Below are positions 63,998 through 64,000 of a stretch of 64,000 bases of DNA, piece after piece. This stretch comes from Psychromonas ingrahamii 37. GTDB lineage: Bacteria; Pseudomonadota; Gammaproteobacteria; Enterobacterales; Psychromonadaceae. Location of the stretch: the NCBI RefSeq assembly GCF_000015285.1, contig NC_008709.1:868001-932000 (forward strand), in the 5' to 3' direction. The notes beneath the pieces were generated by a model. That model did not search any database, was not told the DNA's origin, and worked only from the letters and a program-made list of their open reading frames with translations. Made by a program: the position numbers and the translations under genes. Every line of letters begins with the position of its first letter. The stretch's first letter is position 1.

Positions 63998-64000
63998 GTT

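Overview
The window reads as a chromosomal segment of a cold-adapted marine gammaproteobacterium. The best guess is Psychromonas or a close relative in Alteromonadales. This is inferred from protein flavour (OmpW, NhaD, RsxC with long C-terminal repeats, DUF3461, NudL, CmoA/CmoB), AT-rich coding sequence and conserved gene order; no database search was possible. There is no prophage, integron, CRISPR array or intact insertion sequence.

Layout. 0-10 kb: the tail of a probable pilin-like gene, a small NIF3/YqfO-like protein, a YcxB-like membrane protein, metC, a Bax-like lipoprotein, tdk, an M50 protease, a Fur-box-linked imelysin/di-heme oxidase pair on the minus strand, and a divergent fatty acid hydroxylase. 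10-20 kb: ompA, an ABC exporter, an adenine-deaminase-type enzyme, a DUF368 transporter, nhaD, nudL, cmoB, and two decayed GGDEF relics. 20-30 kb: a 14-copy 37-bp array between cmoA and cmoB, then aspS, ompW with an FNR-like box, a DUF2202 protein, the run cynS / formate-nitrite channel / PP2C-kinase fusion, an orphan DNA methyltransferase and a pterin dehydratase. 30-41 kb: a CPA1-type antiporter and a complete C4-dicarboxylate TRAP system (dctPQM) with a textbook sigma-54 promoter, sfsA, and the dctBD two-component system that should drive it. 41-57 kb: a small inverted-repeat element, DUF3461, ruvC-rarD-ruvAB, cydABX with FNR/ArcA-like sites, a frameshifted ybgE, ybgC-tolQRAB-pal-cpoB, five identical tRNA-Lys genes and nadA. 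This last block keeps the enteric order. 57-64 kb: DUF1456, nth, and rsxE-G-D-C of the Rnf/Rsx electron-transport complex (minus strand).

The most striking property is not a single gene but repeated local duplication of gene ends. The 5' end of dctD is duplicated in tandem and leaves a 43-codon receiver fragment coupled to dctD by an ATGA overlap. The 5' end of nth is repeated upstream of nth in a 107-bp higher-order pattern. The 3' end of cmoA resembles the unit of the 37-bp array. A 90-bp unit repeated three times between rsxD and rsxG forms an in-frame 88-codon ORF. The tRNA-Lys genes alternate with spacers that look like decayed tRNA-Lys copies. Five intergenic stretches carry a shared 7-bp-period repeat. 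Together these suggest frequent slippage or unequal recombination at gene boundaries.
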